A stretch of 39,934 bases of DNA from Clostridia bacterium (GCA_017620655.1 JAGAUT010000041.1:1-39934), one strand, 5' to 3'. Numbered from the stretch's first letter, positions 25,941-34,443 are shown. Notes: generated by a model not told the origin, from the letters alone. A program made the numbers and translations.

Positions 25941-27803
25941 TTAAATACATCTCTTGGTACACAAATCTGCACCAAATTTAGCCGCACCGCAAGCAGAGCA
26001 TTTTGTGAGACAGTCAGGTGTTGTGACTTCCTTTTCCGCCTGCTTTGCTTCGGAAAGGAGGAACTTCTGTGTAACTCCGCAGTCAATGTGCGCCCAGGGC
26101 AAAAGCTCGTCAAATCCGATTTTTCTGTTGGCATAGTAGGAAGCATCAAGCCCTGCTTCCTCGATGGAAGAAATCCATCTGTCGTAGGAAAAGTATTCAT
26201 CCCAGCCGTCGAAAATCTGACCGTTTTTGTAGGCAATTTCAAGAGCTTTTGAAAGACGTCTGTCGCCTCTTGCGAATACCGCTTCGATGCGTGAAACCTT
26301 TGCCTCGTGCCAGTTGTAGCGGATTTTGCCCGAATGGATTGATGAGCCGAGTAATTTCTGCTTTCTTACAAGCTCCTCAAGTGAATTCTGACCGAACCAC
26401 TGGAAGGGCGTGTGTGCCTTAGGTACAAAGCAGGAAACAGAAATTGTAACTTCAACGGGTCTGCCCTTTGGCTTGTCGGGGCTCTGGTAATAAAGGTCAA
26501 CTATCTTGTGACCGAGACCTGCAATGCCTTCAATATCTTCATCTCGTTCCGAGGGAAGACCGTTCATAAAGTAAAGCTTTACGCTTGTTCTGCCTGTGGA
26601 AAATGCGTTTCTGCAACCGCCGAGAATGTCCTCTTCGGTGAGGTTTTTGTTTATAACGTCACGAAGACGCTGTGTTCCTGCTTCGGGCGCAAAGGTAAGA
26701 CCTGTTTTTCTGACGCCCTGAACTTTTTTCATAATCTCGGCTTCAAAGGAGTCGATTCTCATGGACGGAAGCGAGAGGGAAACCTTTTCTTTGTCTGTCC
26801 ATTCCTTTAAGGAGTCAACAAGCTCCATAAGACAGGGGTAGTCGCTTATTGAAAGGGATGAAAGGGACATTTCCTCGTAGCCCGATGTTTTGTACTGGCT
26901 CTTTGCCTGCTCGTTGAGCTTTTCAAAGCTGCGTGAACGGTAGGGACGGTAGATAATGCCTGCCTGACAGAATCTACAGCCTCTCATACAGCCTCTTGCA
27001 CATTCTAACATTATTCTGTCGTGGACTGTTTCGGTAAAGGGAACAGGCACTTTTTCGGGGAATGGTGCATTGTCAAAGTCTGTAATGCAGTTCTTTTCGA
27101 CAAGTGCGGGTACATCCTCGTACTTTGGAGTAACCGACGAAACCCAGCCGTCCTTGCCGTCATATTTTACATCGTAAAGAGAGGGAATATAATTGCCCTT
27201 GATGTGGCTGGCAAGACGTAAAAACTCGTTTCTGTCAAACTTTTCGTGGGTTTTCTTGTAGTCGATATATAATTTTACTGTTTCAACGAGTGAATATTCG
27301 CCCTCGCCTATGCTGAAGATATCAAAAAAGTCGGCAACAGGTTCGGGGTTGTAGGAGCAGGGGCCTCCGCCGATGATGATGGGATGCTCGTCTGTTCTGT
27401 CCTTGGAGTAAAGGGGAATTCCTGCAAGGTCTAGCATATAGAGTACGTTTGAATAGGAAAGCTCGTACTGCAAGGTGAAGCCCACAAAGTCAAAGTCCTT
27501 TAGTGCATCGCCGCTTTCAAGTGCGTAAAGTGATATGTCCTTTTCACGCATGAGCGCACCCATGTCGAGCCAGGGGGCAAATGAGCGTTCGCACCAGATG
27601 TTTTCCTCACGGTTGAGGCAGTCGTAGAGAATCTTTATGCCGAGGTTTGACATGCCGATTTCATATGTATCGGGAAAACAGAAGGCAAAGCGTGCATCAA
27701 CCTTGTCCTTTTCCTTTATAACTTCGTTAAGCTCGCCGCCTGTGTAGCGTGAGGGTTTCAGTACCTTTTTCAAATATTTTAATGCTTTTGTTTTTTCGTT
27801 CAT
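25941..27803 (-). CDS. TIGR03960 family B12-binding-domain radical SAM protein
   Basis: A 620-residue enzyme with an N-terminal cobalamin-binding-like domain and a radical-SAM barrel. Start 27803 (MNEKTKALKYLKKVLKPSRY) follows AGGTGA; a GTG three codons upstream overlaps that site. The N-terminal part includes FCFPDTYEIGMSNLGIKILY and IIGGGPCSYNPEPVADFFDI, typical of B12-binding folds. The 4Fe-4S motif is CMRGCRFC in MLECARGCMRGCRFCQAG. SFEAEIMKKVQGVRKTGLTF and FAPEAGTQRLRDVIN are family segments. The C-terminus is cysteine-rich (CLTKCSACGAAKFGADLCTK). The substrate is unknown for the family. It is first in the minus-strand operon and divergent from comM. Confidence 0.9.
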   Translation of the reverse strand: MNEKTKALKYLKKVLKPSRYTGGELNEVIKEKDKVDARFAFCFPDTYEIGMSNLGIKILYDCLNREENIWCERSFAPWLDMGALMREKDISLYALESGDALKDFDFVGFTLQYELSYSNVLYMLDLAGIPLYSKDRTDEHPIIIGGGPCSYNPEPVADFFDIFSIGEGEYSLVETVKLYIDYKKTHEKFDRNEFLRLASHIKGNYIPSLYDVKYDGKDGWVSSVTPKYEDVPALVEKNCITDFDNAPFPEKVPVPFTETVHDRIMLECARGCMRGCRFCQAGIIYRPYRSRSFEKLNEQAKSQYKTSGYEEMSLSSLSISDYPCLMELVDSLKEWTDKEKVSLSLPSMRIDSFEAEIMKKVQGVRKTGLTFAPEAGTQRLRDVINKNLTEEDILGGCRNAFSTGRTSVKLYFMNGLPSERDEDIEGIAGLGHKIVDLYYQSPDKPKGRPVEVTISVSCFVPKAHTPFQWFGQNSLEELVRKQKLLGSSIHSGKIRYNWHEAKVSRIEAVFARGDRRLSKALEIAYKNGQIFDGWDEYFSYDRWISSIEEAGLDASYYANRKIGFDELLPWAHIDCGVTQKFLLSEAKQAEKEVTTPDCLTKCSACGAAKFGADLCTKRCI

Positions 27804-27837
27804 GGCTTTCACCTGTTTTCATAATAATCTAAACTAT

Positions 27838-27866
27838 ATGATAGCACAAAACGAAAAATTTGTAAA
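27838..27866 (-). promoter_or_regulatory. Promoter of the TIGR03960-mnmG operon
   Basis: On the minus strand, TTTACA (27866-27861), a 17-bp spacer and TATCAT (27843-27838), 34 bp before the start. Each hexamer matches 5 of 6. Confidence 0.65.
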
Positions 27867-27930
27867 TAGCGATAAGCATTTTTCTACATTTAATAATTCA
27901 TTATAAAGGTGAATTATTTGCCAAAACCCC

Positions 27931-27959
27931 TTGAAAAATCACCTGTATGGTGATACAAT
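27931..27959 (+). promoter_or_regulatory. Promoter of comM
   Basis: TTGAAA (27931-27936), a 17-bp spacer and TACAAT (27954-27959), 31 bp before the ATG at 27991. It is divergent from the minus-strand promoter at 27838. Confidence 0.75.
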
Positions 27960-27990
27960 TATAATGATATATTCTATAGGAGGAACGCCC

Positions 27991-29523
27991 ATGACATCGT
28001 GCATAAAATCAGCCTGTCTCTACGGCATCGACGGCTTTGTTGTTGATGTGGAGTGTTTTGCTTCGGGTTCAATGTCAAAATTTGAGCTTGTAGGACTTCC
28101 TGATACGGCCGTCAAGGAATCCTATTCCCGAATCAAGGCGGCGATAAAGTCGAGCGGCATTGAGTTCCCCAAGTCCAATATCACAATAAACCTTGCCCCT
28201 GCAGACAGAATAAAGCAGGGTACAGGCTTTGATATTGCAATCCTTCTGTCAATGCTTAAATGCGACAGCCTTGTAAGCGCCGACGCCGACGGCAAATGCT
28301 TTGTCGGCGAGGTGTCGCTGACGGGTGATATAAGACCCGTAAGAGGCGTGCTGTCCATGACGATAGCTGCCAAGAACGCGGGTCTTTGCGAAATCTTCGT
28401 ACCCGAAGCCAACGCAAACGAGGCGGCGGTTGTTGACGGTATCAGTGTCTTTGGCGTAAAAAACGTGTGTCAGCTTGTGCTTCATCTTCTCGGCAGAGAG
28501 AAAATCGAAGTAACGAGTGTAGACAAAAAAGAAATGTTTGAACGCTCCTACGGTATGATAAATGATATGTCAGAGGTAAAGGGACAGGAAAACGCAAAGC
28601 TTGCCCTTGAGGTTGCGGCGGCGGGTATGCACAATGTTCTGCTTATCGGCCCGCCCGGTACAGGCAAGAGCATGCTTGCAAAACGTATTCCGGGAATATT
28701 GCCTCCCATGTCCTTTGAGGAAGCAATTGAAACGACGAGAATTCATTCGGTATCGGGAATCCTTCCCGAAAACGAATCGCTTGTAACAATAAGACCCTTT
28801 CGTTCGCCACACCATACAATGTCGGCGGTAAGTCTTGTGGGCGGCGGAAGAATTCCTGCTCCGGGAGAGATGAGTCTTGCCCATAACGGCGTGCTTTTCC
28901 TCGATGAGCTTCCCGAATTCGGCAAGGATTCAACAGACGGCCTAAGACAACCCATTGAAGACGGCAAGGTTACCATAACAAGAGCCAGCGGAAGATACGA
29001 TTTCCCGAGTAAGTTCATGCTTGTCTGTGCCATGAATCCCTGTAAATGCGGATACTTCGGACATCCTACAAAGAAATGCACCTGTTCGCCATTGTCAAGG
29101 GAAAATTACCTGTCAAAAATTTCAGGTCCCATGCTTGACAGAATGGACGTGCAGATTGAGGTCGGCTCGCTGACCCTTGAGCAGCTTCAGAAAAAGAGTG
29201 ACGGCGAAAGAAGCGACGAAATAAGACGCAGAGTCGTTGCGGCAAGGGAAATCATGATGAAACGCTATGCCGGTACGGGGATATATGCCAACGCCCATCT
29301 TACACCCGGTATGATAAGGGAATACTGCGTGCTTGACGAGGATGCAGAGCTTGTCATGAAGGCGGCGTTTGAAAAGCTTGGTCTTTCAGCGAGAGGCTAT
29401 GACAGAATACTCAAGCTGTCAAGAACAATTGCCGATATCGAAGGCTCTGAGACCATACTGAAGCATCATGTCGCAAGGGCGGTGCAGCTCAGAAGCCTTG
29501 ACAGAAAATACTGGTCAAACTGA
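27991..29523 (+). CDS. comM: YifB/ComM family AAA ATPase (Mg-chelatase-like)
   Basis: A 510-residue hexameric AAA+ ATPase. ComM homologues act as branch-migration helicases during integration of transforming DNA, but many non-transformable bacteria also carry the gene. The start ATG 27991 follows a perfect AGGAGG at 6 nt; upstream in-frame codons overlap the promoter. The N-terminal part has [20 protein letters not shown] and the [20 protein letters not shown] segment, a Lon-like fold. Walker A is GPPGTGKS, Walker B is LFLDELPEF, and a Cys-rich insert [20 protein letters not shown] follows. The C-terminal Mg-chelatase helical domain includes [20 protein letters not shown]. Usually dprA or another competence gene is near; none is here. 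Confidence 0.93.
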   Translation: MTSCIKSACLYGIDGFVVDVECFASGSMSKFELVGLPDTAVKESYSRIKAAIKSSGIEFPKSNITINLAPADRIKQGTGFDIAILLSMLKCDSLVSADADGKCFVGEVSLTGDIRPVRGVLSMTIAAKNAGLCEIFVPEANANEAAVVDGISVFGVKNVCQLVLHLLGREKIEVTSVDKKEMFERSYGMINDMSEVKGQENAKLALEVAAAGMHNVLLIGPPGTGKSMLAKRIPGILPPMSFEEAIETTRIHSVSGILPENESLVTIRPFRSPHHTMSAVSLVGGGRIPAPGEMSLAHNGVLFLDELPEFGKDSTDGLRQPIEDGKVTITRASGRYDFPSKFMLVCAMNPCKCGYFGHPTKKCTCSPLSRENYLSKISGPMLDRMDVQIEVGSLTLEQLQKKSDGERSDEIRRRVVAAREIMMKRYAGTGIYANAHLTPGMIREYCVLDEDAELVMKAAFEKLGLSARGYDRILKLSRTIADIEGSETILKHHVARAVQLRSLDRKYWSN

Positions 29524-29532
29524 TTGTGAATT

Positions 29533-29551
29533 TGTGGTAAACTTTACCACA
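29533..29551. promoter_or_regulatory. Perfect dyad after comM
   Basis: TGTGGTAAA and TTTACCACA around a single C, 9 bp after the comM stop. A second, imperfect dyad (GAAAAC..ACGT / ACGT..GTTTTC) follows at 29564-29589. They may be operator-like or weak terminator structures; no T-tract follows either. Confidence 0.4.
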
Positions 29552-29626
29552 TGATTTGTAGATGAAAACAACGTATTTACGTGGTTTTCGCACTTTTGCA
29601 TAAAATATAAAAATTAACAATTTAAT

Positions 29627-29654
29627 TTGGCCGAAAGTACTTGACATTTATAAT
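29627..29654 (+). promoter_or_regulatory. Tentative promoter upstream of fhs
   Basis: A perfect TATAAT (29649-29654) has only a weak -35 candidate, TTGGCC (29627-29632), at 16 bp. The consensus TTGACA at 29641 lacks a matching -10 downstream. The transcript would have a leader of about 290 nt. This region is AT-rich and carries DnaA-box-like sites further on. Confidence 0.35.
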
Positions 29655-29693
29655 TATTCGCACACTTTCAGATAAACTGATTTACATAATAAT

Positions 29694-29755
29694 TGTGGAA
29701 AACTCACCTTGAGAATGTGCAAAAATGTGGAAAACTCGGTGGAAGTTGTGAAAAA
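29694..29755 (-). promoter_or_regulatory. Cluster of four DnaA-box-like sites upstream of fhs
   Basis: On the plus strand TGTGGAAAA (29694-29702), TGTGCAAAA (29716-29724), TGTGGAAAA (29726-29734) and TGTGAAAAA (29747-29755). Each, read on the minus strand, fits the relaxed DnaA box TTWTNCACA. All have the same orientation, with spacings of 22, 10 and 21 bp, close to whole helical turns. No dnaA or dnaN gene is near. This is a motif match only. Confidence 0.45.
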
Positions 29756-29821
29756 CTCCCCTCTAAAAGCCTTGATTCAGGCAGTTTTGAGGCTTTGGAA
29801 GCAAAATGACGGTTTATTCGA

Positions 29822-29839
29822 CACAAAATGCGTTTTGTG
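29822..29839. promoter_or_regulatory. Operator-like dyad in the fhs leader
   Basis: CACAAAA and TTTTGTG around TGCG form a perfect 7-bp inverted repeat 114 bp before fhs. The binding factor is unknown. Confidence 0.35.
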
Positions 29840-29952
29840 AAAAGTACAGAAATTATGTAAATCAAATTACGGGTGCGGCGGTTGAATAAATATTCAAAAC
29901 AAGTGAATAATATACATCAAAATTCGAAAATTGTATAAAAAGGAGAATTAAA

Positions 29953-31626
29953 ATGCTTACAGATGCTCAGATTGCACAAAGTTCAGTAATGGAACCCATT
30001 ACAAAGGTGGCTCAGTCTATAGGACTTGACCCTGAAAAGCTTGACCTTTACGGAAAATATAAGGCAAAACTTTCGGGTGAACTTCTCAGCGAAATTGAAA
30101 AGAGCGAAAAGAAGGGTAAGCTTATCCTTGTTACCGCTATCAACCCCACACCTGCAGGTGAAGGCAAGACAACCATGTCCATTGCCATCGGTCAGGCTCT
30201 TGCAAAAATCGGCAAGAAGGGAATACTTGCTCTGCGTGAGCCTTCCCTCGGTCCCGTATTCGGTATCAAGGGCGGTGCCGCAGGCGGCGGATATTCCCAG
30301 GTGCTTCCCATGGAGGACATCAACCTTCACTTTACAGGCGACTTCCATGCAATAACAACAGCAAACAATCTTCTCTCTGCAATGATAGACAATTCCCTTC
30401 ATCAGGGCAACCCCCTCGGACTTGACCCCAAGAGAATTTCCTTCAAGCGTGTTCTTGACATGAACGACAGAGCATTGAGAAAGGTTGTTGTAGGCTGCGG
30501 CGGCAAGGCTGACGGCGTAATGAGAGAAGAAGGCTTCAATATTACAGCCGCTTCCGAAATCATGGCAGTATTGTGTCTCGCATCCGATATGAATGACCTC
30601 AAAAAGAGACTCGGCAACATTCTTGTCGGCTACACATACGATGGCAAGGCGGTATTTGCAAGAGAACTCGGCGGCGTCGGTGCTATGGCTACGGTTCTCA
30701 AGGATGCAATGAAGCCTAACCTTGTTCAGACAATCGAACACACCCCCTGTCTTGTACACGGCGGACCTTTTGCAAACATTGCCCACGGCTGTAACAGCGT
30801 TATGGCTACAAAGGCGGCTTTGGGTCTTGCAGACTATTGCGTGACAGAGGCAGGCTTCGGTGCAGACCTCGGTGCCGAAAAGTTCCTTGACATCAAGTGT
30901 CAGATGGCAGGTCTCAGTCCTGATGCAATTGTTCTTGTTGCTACCTGCCGTGCTCTCAAGTACAACGGCGGAGTTGCAAAGGAAGACCTCAAGAACCCCA
31001 ATGTCGAGGCTCTGAAGAAGGGTGCTTGCAACCTTGAGGCACACATTGACAACCTCAAGAAGTATAATGTACCTCTTGTAGTATGTATCAACCACTTCTA
31101 TGCAGATACCGAAGAAGAAATTGCGGTAATCAAGGAAGTAGCTGAAGCCAAGGGCGTTAAGGCTATCGTATGCAAGGGCTTTGAAAAGGGCAGTGAGGGT
31201 GCAATCGAGCTTGCAGAAGAAGTTGTAAAACTTGCAGACAGCGGCAAGGCTGACTTTACACCTCTTTACAGTTTCGATATGCCTATTAAGGATAAAATTG
31301 AAAAGGTAGCCAAGGAAATCTACGGTGCGGCGGCGGTTAACTTTGATGCGGCGGCACTCAAGACTATTAAGGAAGCAGAAGAACTCGGCTTCTCGAATTA
31401 CCCCGTATGTATGGCAAAAACACAGTATTCGCTTTCCGACGATATGAAGGCTCTCGGCAGACCCACAGGATTTACTCTTAATGTAAGAGAAGTCCGCATC
31501 AGCTCGGGTGCAGGATTTATCGTAGCACTTACAGGTACAATCATGACAATGCCCGGACTTCCCAAAAAGCCTGCGGCAGAGCTTATTGACATTGACGACG
31601 ACGGAACTATAGTTGGTTTATTCTAA
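29953..31626 (+). CDS. fhs: Formate-tetrahydrofolate ligase
   Basis: A 557-residue enzyme that uses ATP to join formate to THF, giving 10-formyl-THF. It is the entry step of the folate one-carbon path and of the methyl branch of Wood-Ljungdahl metabolism. Start ATG 29953 follows AAGGAG. The ATP site is seen as [15 protein letters not shown] (about residues 65-79), with [20 protein letters not shown] and [13 protein letters not shown] as family signatures, and [20 protein letters not shown] near the C-terminus. Length is standard. No folD or fchA lies in the window, so 10-formyl-THF must be converted to methylene-THF by enzymes encoded elsewhere before metF acts. Confidence 0.97.
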   Translation: MLTDAQIAQSSVMEPITKVAQSIGLDPEKLDLYGKYKAKLSGELLSEIEKSEKKGKLILVTAINPTPAGEGKTTMSIAIGQALAKIGKKGILALREPSLGPVFGIKGGAAGGGYSQVLPMEDINLHFTGDFHAITTANNLLSAMIDNSLHQGNPLGLDPKRISFKRVLDMNDRALRKVVVGCGGKADGVMREEGFNITAASEIMAVLCLASDMNDLKKRLGNILVGYTYDGKAVFARELGGVGAMATVLKDAMKPNLVQTIEHTPCLVHGGPFANIAHGCNSVMATKAALGLADYCVTEAGFGADLGAEKFLDIKCQMAGLSPDAIVLVATCRALKYNGGVAKEDLKNPNVEALKKGACNLEAHIDNLKKYNVPLVVCINHFYADTEEEIAVIKEVAEAKGVKAIVCKGFEKGSEGAIELAEEVVKLADSGKADFTPLYSFDMPIKDKIEKVAKEIYGAAAVNFDAAALKTIKEAEELGFSNYPVCMAKTQYSLSDDMKALGRPTGFTLNVREVRISSGAGFIVALTGTIMTMPGLPKKPAAELIDIDDDGTIVGLF

Positions 31627-31760
31627 CTTACTTTTTCTTTGCTGAAAAGAAAAAGTAAGCAAAAAGAAAAGGATTCAGCTACGATTCTATATCAGCTGTA
31701 AACAAGCATTCTTTCACGAGTATAACCTTTCCCGACTGTCAAACACCGACAGTCGGGAAA
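31627..31760 (+). repeat. Composite 3' intergenic hairpin module, copy A
   Basis: Starts at the base after the fhs stop. Hairpin 1: arms CTTACTTTTTCTTT (31627-31640) and AAAGAAAAAGTAAG (31646-31659), then CAAAAAGAAAAGG repeating the arm core. A middle stem CAGCT/AGCTG lies at about 31676-31698. Hairpin 2 (31728-31760) has 13-bp arms TTTCCCGACTGTC and GACAGTCGGGAAA around AAACACC, with no T-tract on either strand. Confidence 0.75.
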
Positions 31761-31778
31761 TTAAAGAAAAGAGAAAAT

Positions 31779-32204
31779 ATGGAAAACAAATGGATTTACA
31801 CCTCTAATTCTGAGGAAGACACAGAAAAAATAGCCGCCGAGTTTGCAAAAACTCTCAAAAAAGGCGACTTCATAGCATTTTTCGGAAATCTCGGAAGCGG
31901 CAAGACTGCGTTTGTCAGAGGTGTTGCATCGGTGCTTTGCCCGAAGGCAAGGGTGCAGAGCCCGACCTATGCCATTGTCAATGAATACAGGGGAGATATT
32001 CCCATATTCCATTTTGATATGTACAGGATTCTCGACGATGATTCTCTGTATTCCGTAGGCTTCTACGATTATTTTGACAGAGGCGGTGTGATTTTCACCG
32101 AGTGGAGTGAAAACATTCCCTTTGCACTTCCCGATGAGAGATATGATATAACCTTTGAAAAGACGGGAGATACGGGAAGAATCATCACAATTGAAAAGAA
32201 ATAA
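31779..32204 (+). CDS. tsaE: tRNA threonylcarbamoyladenosine biosynthesis ATPase TsaE
   Basis: A 141-residue ATPase that, with TsaB and TsaD, helps transfer the threonylcarbamoyl group to A37 of ANN-decoding tRNAs. Motifs are the N-terminal TSNSEEDTEKIAAEFAKTL, Walker A FGNLGSGKTAFVRG (about residues 34-47), VQSPTYAIVNEYRG and the HFDMYRI segment, followed by EWSENIPFALP. Length is normal for the family. In many Clostridia tsaE is followed by tsaB and rimI; neither is present, and a terminator closes the gene at 32252. The ribosome binding site is weak (AAAGAGAAAA), so the start is slightly less certain than the identity. Confidence 0.95.
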   Translation: MENKWIYTSNSEEDTEKIAAEFAKTLKKGDFIAFFGNLGSGKTAFVRGVASVLCPKARVQSPTYAIVNEYRGDIPIFHFDMYRILDDDSLYSVGFYDYFDRGGVIFTEWSENIPFALPDERYDITFEKTGDTGRIITIEKK

Positions 32205-32251
32205 GGCTTTAAGTGGAGTACCTTATGCCGTCTTCACACAGGGATAAAAAT

Positions 32252-32286
32252 AAAGTCAGTAAGTTTTTGCTTACTGACTTTTTTGC
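32252..32286 (+). terminator. Intrinsic terminator of tsaE
   Basis: Arms AAAGTCAGTAAG (32252-32263) and CTTACTGACTTT (32270-32281), a 6-nt loop and a T-tract. Confidence 0.88.
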
Positions 32287-32307
32287 GTTTATAAAATGCT
32301 TTTTTCT

Positions 32308-32360
32308 GTACTTTTGTTTCGGGACAAAAGTACAAAGAAACGCCTTCGCAGAGACGAAAC
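32308..32360 (+). repeat. Repeat R1, first copy (GTACTTTTGT hairpin)
   Basis: Arms GTACTTTTGT and ACAAAAGTAC around TTCGGG (32308-32333), then AAAGAAACGCC and TTCGCAGAGACGAAAC. It matches 32790-32842 with one difference, and its first 35 bases match 38936-38969. The shape (stem, short loop, then AAAGAAA) resembles hairpin 1 of modules A-C. Confidence 0.75.
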
Positions 32361-32419
32361 ATCTCACGGCATATGTTCGTGGTATGCAAGCCTTTATTGT
32401 CGCTCAACAAACCATTTCT

Positions 32420-32564
32420 GTTCATTTTCACTCGGGAAAATGAACCAAAACCGACCGGCGGGGAGCCCCCGCGGGCAAACGTACGGGGAATGCTCGTGAA
32501 GAACAAGCCTTCGGTGTCGCTTCAACGAACCCCGTTTGACCGCCATAAATGCAAGCGGTCAAAC
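32420..32564 (+). repeat. Composite intergenic hairpin module, copy F
   Basis: GTTCATTTT/AAAATGAAC (32420-32445), then a GC hairpin (32458-32472) with arms GCGGGG and CCCCGC around AGC, followed by GGGCAAACGTACGGGG. The last hairpin (32534-32564) has arms GTTTGACCGC and GCGGTCAAAC around CATAAATGCAA. It shares the AGC loop with 1158 and 6633, and the CATAAA loop with 6714 and 25838. Confidence 0.7.
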
Positions 32565-32574
32565 TCCTTGCCGA

Positions 32575-32842
32575 CAATTTGCACCAACCCCAAATGTGGG
32601 GAGATAAGCCGCCACGGCAAAGAGGGGAAGTCAGCGGAGGTTTGGCGGTAGTGCGTGTGATGAGAATTGCCTGCGGATTTTGACCGCCATGTAGAAGAAT
32701 CACTTGTAGTTCAGCTCGTCAAAATTCGACAAATTAGTGAAAGGCTGTCCAAACCGAGCCATCCCCTCTTTTTGAGTGGAGAATTTTTGGTACTTTTGTT
32801 TCGGGACAAAAGTACAAAGAAACGCCTTCGCAGAGGCGAAAC
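32575..32842 (+). repeat. Repeat R2, first copy
   Basis: Begins with TTTGCAC and CCAAAT, then GCCGCCACGGCAAAGAGGGG. It ends with CCCTCTTTTTGAGTGGAGAA and the R1 hairpin (32790-32815). The same start and end occur at 38799-38969 with a shorter middle. The inner ends are mutually inverted (CCACGGCAAAGAGGGG against CCCCTCTTTTTGAGTGG). Together with R1 and F it occupies the whole 755-bp tsaE-metF gap; the small ORFs here have no recognisable product. Confidence 0.7.
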
Positions 32843-32890
32843 GCTCTTCCAAAAGCACACACTTAAGCGGAGTTTTTTTTGCTGTTTCTC

Positions 32891-32919
32891 TTGTAAATAA
32901 AAAAAGCTTATGCTATAAT
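32891..32919 (+). promoter_or_regulatory. Promoter of metF
   Basis: TTGTAA (32891-32896), a 17-bp spacer and a perfect TATAAT (32914-32919). Transcription would begin near 32926, after the ATG at 32924. This rules out that ATG and points to the GTG at 32960 as the start. Confidence 0.75.
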
Positions 32920-32959
32920 TATTATGTATAAATATTTTTTCGCGAAAAGAGTGATAACG

Positions 32960-33835
32960 GTGAAAATAATCGACATTATAAAGACAGGAAAACCCACCCT
33001 TTCCTTTGAGGTGTTTCCGCCCAAAACAGACACATCCTTTGAGAGCGTAAAGACGGCGACAGAGGAAATCGCAAAGCTCAGACCCTCATTTATGAGCGTC
33101 ACCTACGGAGCAGGCGGCGGTACAAGCAAATATACCTTGGAGATTGCCGAAAACATAAAGAAAAACTACGGTGTGCCTACCCTTGCCCACCTTACCTGCG
33201 TTTCTTCCACAAAAGAAACGGTTAAAGAACGAATCGAGGCAATTAAGAAGGCGGGCATACAGAATATCATGGCACTCAGAGGTGACCTTACACCCGAGCT
33301 TGAAAACAGCGACAGAAGCACATGGGATTACCGTCATGCCGTAGATTTGGTGAGAGAAATTAAGGAAGCAGACGAAAACTTCTGCGTTGCAGGTGCCTGC
33401 TATCCCGAAATTCACCCCGAAAGCGAAAATCAGAAAGAGGATATAAAGTACCTTAAAGAAAAGGTTGACGCAGGTTGTGACTTCCTGACAACACAGATGT
33501 TTTTTGACAACAATCTTCTTTACAATTTCCTCTACAAAATCCGTGAAGCGGGAATAACCGTGCCCATTGTTCCGGGTATTATGCCTATTACAAATGCAAA
33601 TCAGGTTGAGCGTGCCATAAAGCTTTCGGGCTCATTTATGCCTGTTCGTTTCAAGGCACTTGTGGATAAATTCGGACATAACCCCGATGCTATGCGTCAG
33701 GCAGGTATTGCCTATGCTACCGACCAGATTATAGACCTTTACGCCAACGGAATAAACGCAATTCACGTTTACTCAATGAATAAACCCGAAGTTGCCGCGG
33801 CTATACAGAGCAACGTGTCGGAGATTATAAAGTGA
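32960..33835 (+). CDS. metF: Methylenetetrahydrofolate reductase
   Basis: A 291-residue flavoprotein that reduces 5,10-methylene-THF to 5-methyl-THF, the methyl donor for MetH. The start is taken as GTG 32960 (KIIDIIKTGKPTLSFEVFPP) because the promoter at 32891-32919 would place the transcript start after the upstream ATG 32924; an in-frame GTG at 32951 is an alternative. Motifs are LSFEVFPPKTD, FMSVTYGAGGGTS, IMALRGDL and FLTTQMFFDN. It is the short catalytic-domain form. The stop overlaps the next start by one base (TGATG), so the two are translationally coupled, and metH follows in the same direction. Confidence 0.95.
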   Translation: MKIIDIIKTGKPTLSFEVFPPKTDTSFESVKTATEEIAKLRPSFMSVTYGAGGGTSKYTLEIAENIKKNYGVPTLAHLTCVSSTKETVKERIEAIKKAGIQNIMALRGDLTPELENSDRSTWDYRHAVDLVREIKEADENFCVAGACYPEIHPESENQKEDIKYLKEKVDAGCDFLTTQMFFDNNLLYNFLYKIREAGITVPIVPGIMPITNANQVERAIKLSGSFMPVRFKALVDKFGHNPDAMRQAGIAYATDQIIDLYANGINAIHVYSMNKPEVAAAIQSNVSEIIK

Positions 33836-34443
33836 TGTATACACCTGCGTATTTTTCCATAGACAGAGAAAAAGTCGGTATAGATGAAAAAGAGCTTAAA
33901 AGGCGGCTGTCGGTGTCGGGTGACTTTGACGTTTCGGTATATGAAAAAGCAATAAAGTCTGTGCTGGCAGAAAGTACGCCCAAAGCCTGCTTTATAAAAG
34001 TGCCTGTTACGACAGACGGCGATGAAATATCATTTCCCTTTGTGAGCTTTCAAAGCCGTGATTTGTCAAAGAATCTGTCAGGCTGCAAAGAGGCATTTGT
34101 TTTTGCCGTCACCCTCGGACACGGCGTCGAAAGGCTTCTTTCAAAGATGTCACGACTGTCTTCGGCTGATTTCTTTATATATGATGCCGTCGGTTCTGCC
34201 CTCGCAGAAAGCGTGTGCGATATTGCCGAGGACATGATAAAGGGGGATATTCCCTGCAAGCCGAGGTTTTCTCCCGGCTACGGAGATGTACCTCTTTCGG
34301 TGCAGCGGGATGTTTTGTCGGCACTTAATGCTGAAAAGCTGCTCGGTATTACACTTACAGAAACAAATCTCATGATTCCGCAAAAGAGCATTACGGCAAT
34401 ACTTGCCGTAAGTGAGGAATTCGGAATGCGAAATGCGGAATGA
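33835..34443 (+). CDS. Stand-alone MetH reactivation (vitamin B12-dependent methionine synthase activation) domain protein
   Basis: A 202-residue protein corresponding to the C-terminal SAM-binding activation domain that is fused to MetH in E. coli. It would support reductive remethylation of oxidised cob(II)alamin on the partner. Start ATG 33835 overlaps the metF stop. Family segments are FAVTLGHGVERLL, the DAVGSALAESVCDIAEDMI helix, RFSPGYGDVPLSVQRDVLSA and the ending TETNLMIPQKSITAILAVS. The last residues (FGMRNAE) are encoded by an ATGCGGA-type intergenic repeat and so are not part of the domain. The metH gene that needs it starts 170 bp downstream and lacks this domain. Confidence 0.88.
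   Translation: MYTPAYFSIDREKVGIDEKELKRRLSVSGDFDVSVYEKAIKSVLAESTPKACFIKVPVTTDGDEISFPFVSFQSRDLSKNLSGCKEAFVFAVTLGHGVERLLSKMSRLSSADFFIYDAVGSALAESVCDIAEDMIKGDIPCKPRFSPGYGDVPLSVQRDVLSALNAEKLLGITLTETNLMIPQKSITAILAVSEEFGMRNAE

Noticed and set aside
29524..29952. Chromosomal origin of replication
   Set aside because: DnaA-box-like motifs are present, but dnaA, dnaN, rpmH and gidB/parAB are absent and the motifs are degenerate. A regulatory or titration site is as likely.
29983..31095. 370-codon open frame on the minus strand opposite fhs
   Set aside because: It lies wholly inside a clearly coding, conserved gene on the other strand, is Cys/Leu-rich with no recognisable domain, and has no ribosome binding site. 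It is a by-product of codon bias.
32213..32703. Small frames in the tsaE-metF gap
   Set aside because: They translate repeats R1, F and R2. Their peptides are similar only because the repeats are, and no ribosome binding sites support them.
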